A DNA stretch of 9,251 bases, taken from positions 16,109 to 25,359 of the forward strand of contig CAJOCV010000072.1 of NCBI GenBank assembly GCA_905233785.1. Reading direction: 5' to 3'. The translations under genes were made by a program, and so were the position numbers. Positions within the stretch are counted from its first letter, which is position 1; every line of letters begins with the position of its first letter. This DNA is from an uncultured Oscillospiraceae bacterium (GTDB lineage Bacteria > Bacillota > Clostridia > Oscillospirales > Oscillospiraceae). This document shows positions 7,439 to 9,251 of this stretch, piece by piece. The notes under the pieces are model-generated. The model made no database searches. It was not told the origin of the DNA and saw nothing but the letters and a program-made list of their open reading frames with translations.

Positions 7439-7507
7439 ATGAAAATTTATGTGATCCGGCTGCCGCGCTTTCTGGGAAGGCTGCTGGCAAAGCTGAAAGG
7501 ACGCTGA
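7439..7507 (+). CDS. spoVM: Stage V sporulation protein M (SpoVM), 22 residues
   Basis: SpoVM is a tiny amphipathic peptide that recognises the curved outer forespore membrane and anchors the coat ATPase SpoIVA. The product begins MKIYVIRLPRFLG. It aligns without gaps with the Bacillus subtilis peptide (MKFYTIKLPKFLG..., 26 residues): identical M1, K2, Y4, I6, L8, P9, F11, L12 and G13, with conservative changes at 7 and 10. P9, important for membrane recognition in Bacillus, is kept. The rest (14-22) is short, hydrophobic and basic, four residues shorter than the Bacillus peptide. AGGAG at 7427-7431, 7 nt before the ATG, supports translation. The place downstream of prkC-rsgA matches the Bacillus spoVM locus, although rpe and thiN are missing between. 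Its stop codon overlaps the ribosome binding site of the next gene. Confidence 0.88.
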   Translation: MKIYVIRLPRFLGRLLAKLKGR

Positions 7508-7512
7508 GGAGG
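7507..7512 (+). promoter_or_regulatory. Ribosome binding site deciding the sipL-like start
   Basis: A perfect AGGAGG whose first base is the last base of the spoVM stop codon. It is 3 nt from the ATG at 7516 and 9 nt from the in-frame ATG at 7522. The longer spacing is the normal one, so 7522 is preferred. Confidence 0.7.
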
Positions 7513-7521
7513 AACATGGGA

Positions 7522-8994
7522 ATGGAGTACCGGTTTGAACAGGAAACAAAGGAAATCTGGCGGGAGCGCTTCAGCCGCTGTGACAGCATTATCACGGAAC
7601 TGGAGGGCGTGGTGCCGGATGTGAACGAGGATGTGGGGCATGTGGCCTCTGTGCAGTGCTCGGTGCTGCTGAAGAGCAAGGAGCTGAACGGTAACGAGCT
7701 GCGCGTCGGCTTCGAGCTTGAGGCTGTTGTGCTGTACATCACGGAGAACGCGGATGCAATGGCCTCTGTGCGCCTGACAAAGGAGCTTGAACAGAGCCTT
7801 GCATTGGACAATGCGGCAGAAGAGGTGCAGACGGTGCTTCGCGTCGCCCGCACAGAGGGACGTATTCTCAATCCCAGAAAGCTTGCAGTCACCGTCCAGC
7901 TTGCGTGTGAAAGCCGCGGCTACTCCCGCGAGAGCGCGACGCTCTCTCTGCTGCCGGAGGGGAACGCCGTACCGCTTCTCCTGGGGCTGGCCGAGTCCGC
8001 GCAGACCCAGGCTGTGACGGCTGTGACGGAAAAAACCTTTGCCATTACCGAAAGCTTTGTGTTTCCGGAGGGAAGACCCGTACCGACCCAGATTCTGAGT
8101 CATGCGCTGCAGTTTCGTCTGCTCGAGCAAAACCGCATCGGCTCGCGCCTGATCGTCAAAGGGACGATGGAGCTTACGGTGGCGTATCGCTCCGAGGGGC
8201 TGAGCTATCCGCTGCGGCAGAGCTTTACGGCGTCTGTGTCGCAGATCGTGGATATTGGCTCAGAGGGCGCCTCCTGCTGTACAATCTGTTGTATGCCGAC
8301 GGCAGTGTATCTGAATCTGACCGACAGCATCAGCGGAGGGAAAGCCCTGGAGACGGAGGTACACGCTCTTTTGCAGACGGTTTGCCGCAATACGGAGGAA
8401 CTGCGCTATTTGTCAGACGCTTATTCAAATCTTATGCCCGTGCGCTGCGAATACCGAACGCTGACGCTGGACACGGCGGGGGAGATGGAACGAAGCAGCG
8501 CTGTCGCTTCCGAGCTCATAGCCGTGGGAGAGGATTGCGCGGATGTGCTTGCGGTGCTGCCTGCTCTCAGTGAGGAGGGCGAGGGATGGAGCCTTGCGCT
8601 GGATATTATCTATCGCAGTAAAAACGGGGAACTTGCTTCGGCGCGGCGTCAGCTCCCGCTGAAAACAGAGCTTCCGGCGGACGCACGGCTGCTTTCCGCC
8701 ACCCTCACACAGACGGACATCGTTCCGGATGGAGAGGGGCTCCAGTGCAGAGCGGAGGCGACATTTGTCTGGCAACGTCTCAGCAGTCGGGAGGTGCAGG
8801 TACTGACGGGCGCGGAGGCGGACGAGGAGCATCCCTATGATCTTTCGACGCTCCCCTCGGTGACGCTGGTGCGCGTGGAGAGGGAGAGCCTGTGGGAGCT
8901 TGCGCGGAAGTATCACTCCAGCACGGAGGCCATTGCGTCGCTGAACGATACCGAAGAGATCGCAGGGAAAATGCTCTTGATTCCGCGCGCCTGA
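7522..8994 (+). CDS. SPOCS (DUF3794) and LysM domain protein, SipL-like spore coat morphogenetic protein
   Basis: A 490-residue protein with the architecture of clostridial SipL: SPOCS/DUF3794-type beta-rich repeats followed by one C-terminal LysM domain. Likely SPOCS segments are about 18-93 (containing VVLYIT), 172-245 (LTVAYRSEGL... then SFTASVSQIVDI) and 330-385 (SLALDIIYRSKNGEL). YLSDAYSNLMPVRCEYRTL (296-314) resembles the conserved segment between repeats. The LysM domain (446-488) has the usual form: VTLVRVERESLWELARKY, then IASLND, then GKMLLIP. No signal peptide or membrane helix is seen, as expected for a mother-cell coat protein. In C. difficile the SipL LysM domain binds SpoIVA; SpoVID is the Bacillus counterpart. 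An odd CCTICC motif lies at 252-257. An ATG at 7516 would add two residues. It could instead be a related SPOCS/LysM paralogue, since clostridia can have several. Confidence 0.85.
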   Translation: MEYRFEQETKEIWRERFSRCDSIITELEGVVPDVNEDVGHVASVQCSVLLKSKELNGNELRVGFELEAVVLYITENADAMASVRLTKELEQSLALDNAAEEVQTVLRVARTEGRILNPRKLAVTVQLACESRGYSRESATLSLLPEGNAVPLLLGLAESAQTQAVTAVTEKTFAITESFVFPEGRPVPTQILSHALQFRLLEQNRIGSRLIVKGTMELTVAYRSEGLSYPLRQSFTASVSQIVDIGSEGASCCTICCMPTAVYLNLTDSISGGKALETEVHALLQTVCRNTEELRYLSDAYSNLMPVRCEYRTLTLDTAGEMERSSAVASELIAVGEDCADVLAVLPALSEEGEGWSLALDIIYRSKNGELASARRQLPLKTELPADARLLSATLTQTDIVPDGEGLQCRAEATFVWQRLSSREVQVLTGAEADEEHPYDLSTLPSVTLVRVERESLWELARKYHSSTEAIASLNDTEEIAGKMLLIPRA

Positions 8995-9113
8995 GAGTAG
9001 GGGAATCGGAGAAGCAATCGGCAAGAGCAGCTTCCGAGAAAGGTTTCGGCCTGTCGAAGGCAATTTTTCGCGGGAATACGCGATGTGCTGCAAGGAAAAT
9101 GACGAAATCATAC
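8995..9113. other. Intergenic stretch without a convincing gene
   Basis: No frame here has a ribosome binding site plus a plausible protein. There are small imperfect inverted repeats, such as TCGGA/TCCGA (9006-9010 and 9033-9037) and TCGCG/CGCGA (9068-9072 and 9079-9083), but none is followed by a T-run on the + strand. The composition is less GC-rich than the genes. Confidence 0.6.
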
Positions 9114-9150
9114 CGGAACTTCTGAATGCGTTTCGCATTTAGAAGTTCCG
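9114..9150. repeat. Long near-perfect inverted repeat (hairpin), 16-17 bp stem
   Basis: Bases 9114-9129 pair with 9135-9150: CGGAACTTCT with AGAAGTTCCG, then one G-T wobble (9124/9140), then AATGC with GCATT. The loop is GTTTC, or TTT if G9130 pairs with C9134. The + strand has no T-run after the stem. The minus strand is followed by a T-rich but interrupted stretch (GATTTCGTCATTTTC). It could end transcription in either direction, shield the 3' end of the mRNA, or be part of a dispersed repeat. The structure itself is certain; its role is not. Confidence 0.8.
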
Positions 9151-9186
9151 CATAGGCTTGGTGGATTCGAACTCCTGCCGCCTGTG

Positions 9187-9209
9187 AGCGTCCCTTTTCG
9201 GCGCTTTTT
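9187..9209 (+). terminator. Possible weak rho-independent terminator
   Basis: AGCGTC (9187-9192) pairs with GGCGCT (9200-9205), including one G-T wobble, with a 7-nt loop CCTTTTC. A run of five T (9205-9209) follows and partly overlaps the stem. The stem is short, and the site is almost 200 nt past the last gene, so it is only a candidate for the end of the + strand transcript. Confidence 0.35.
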
Positions 9210-9223
9210 GTCCCGCCTCACTT

Positions 9224-9241
9224 GCTGGGCGCCAGCCCAGC
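9224..9241. repeat. GC-rich 7-bp hairpin at the window edge
   Basis: GCTGGGC (9224-9230) and GCCCAGC (9235-9241) form a perfect stem with the loop GCCA. No T-run follows within the remaining bases. It belongs to the structured GC-rich tail (9151-9251) that continues beyond the window. Confidence 0.5.
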
Positions 9242-9251
9242 GGCGTTCGTT

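Noticed and set aside
7218..8130. Antisense open frames covering spoVM and the start of the SipL-like gene
   Set aside because: Low-complexity Ser/Arg/His-rich translations without motifs; the + strand has three genes with good ribosome binding sites.
8892..9125. 77-codon + strand open frame overlapping the end of the SipL-like gene
   Set aside because: It has no ribosome binding site and no motifs, and most of it is an out-of-frame reading of the LysM domain.
9150..9190. tRNA or tmRNA 3' end suggested by GGATTCGAACTCC
   Set aside because: The T-arm stem does not pair on either strand, and no acceptor or anticodon arms can be found around it.

Overview
The window reads as chromosomal DNA from a GC-rich, endospore-forming member of the Firmicutes, most likely a Clostridia/Eubacteriales lineage such as the Oscillospiraceae. 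This is an inference from gene content and order. The order def-fmt-rsmB-rlmN-stp(prpC)-prkC-rsgA ... spoVM is the well-known Bacillus/Clostridium arrangement. The last long gene resembles the SPOCS/LysM spore-coat protein SipL of clostridia rather than a Bacillus protein.

Positions 32-3816 hold four translation genes on the + strand: peptide deformylase, Met-tRNA formyltransferase, the 16S rRNA m5C methyltransferase RsmB, and the radical-SAM rRNA/tRNA methyltransferase RlmN. They are packed with gaps of 8 nt, a 1-nt overlap, and 1 nt. Positions 3843-7162 hold the PP2C phosphatase / PASTA-kinase pair and the ribosome-assembly GTPase RsgA, which overlaps the kinase gene by 4 nt. All seven genes look intact, with their catalytic motifs present, and are probably one transcription unit that starts left of the window.

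After a 109-nt gap (7163-7271) comes a compact trio with strong ribosome binding sites: a 50-residue membrane hairpin protein of unknown function, a 22-codon gene that I identify as spoVM, and a 490-residue SPOCS/LysM protein resembling SipL. SpoVM and SipL/SpoVID are both partners of the coat ATPase SpoIVA in known sporeformers. The trio therefore looks like a small spore-coat basement-layer module appended to the housekeeping/signalling operon. The genes rpe and thiN, which sit between rsgA and spoVM in Bacillus subtilis, are absent here.

Positions 8995-9251 contain no convincing gene. They hold a 16-17 bp near-perfect hairpin (9114-9150), a possible weak terminator (9187-9209) and a second GC-rich hairpin (9224-9241) in a structured, repeat-like tail that runs off the window edge.

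I see no mobile element, CRISPR array, tRNA or rRNA gene. The most interesting points are the tiny spoVM gene, its pairing with a SipL-like gene and an unknown membrane microprotein, a CCxxCC motif in the SipL-like protein, and a kinase activation loop without threonine.
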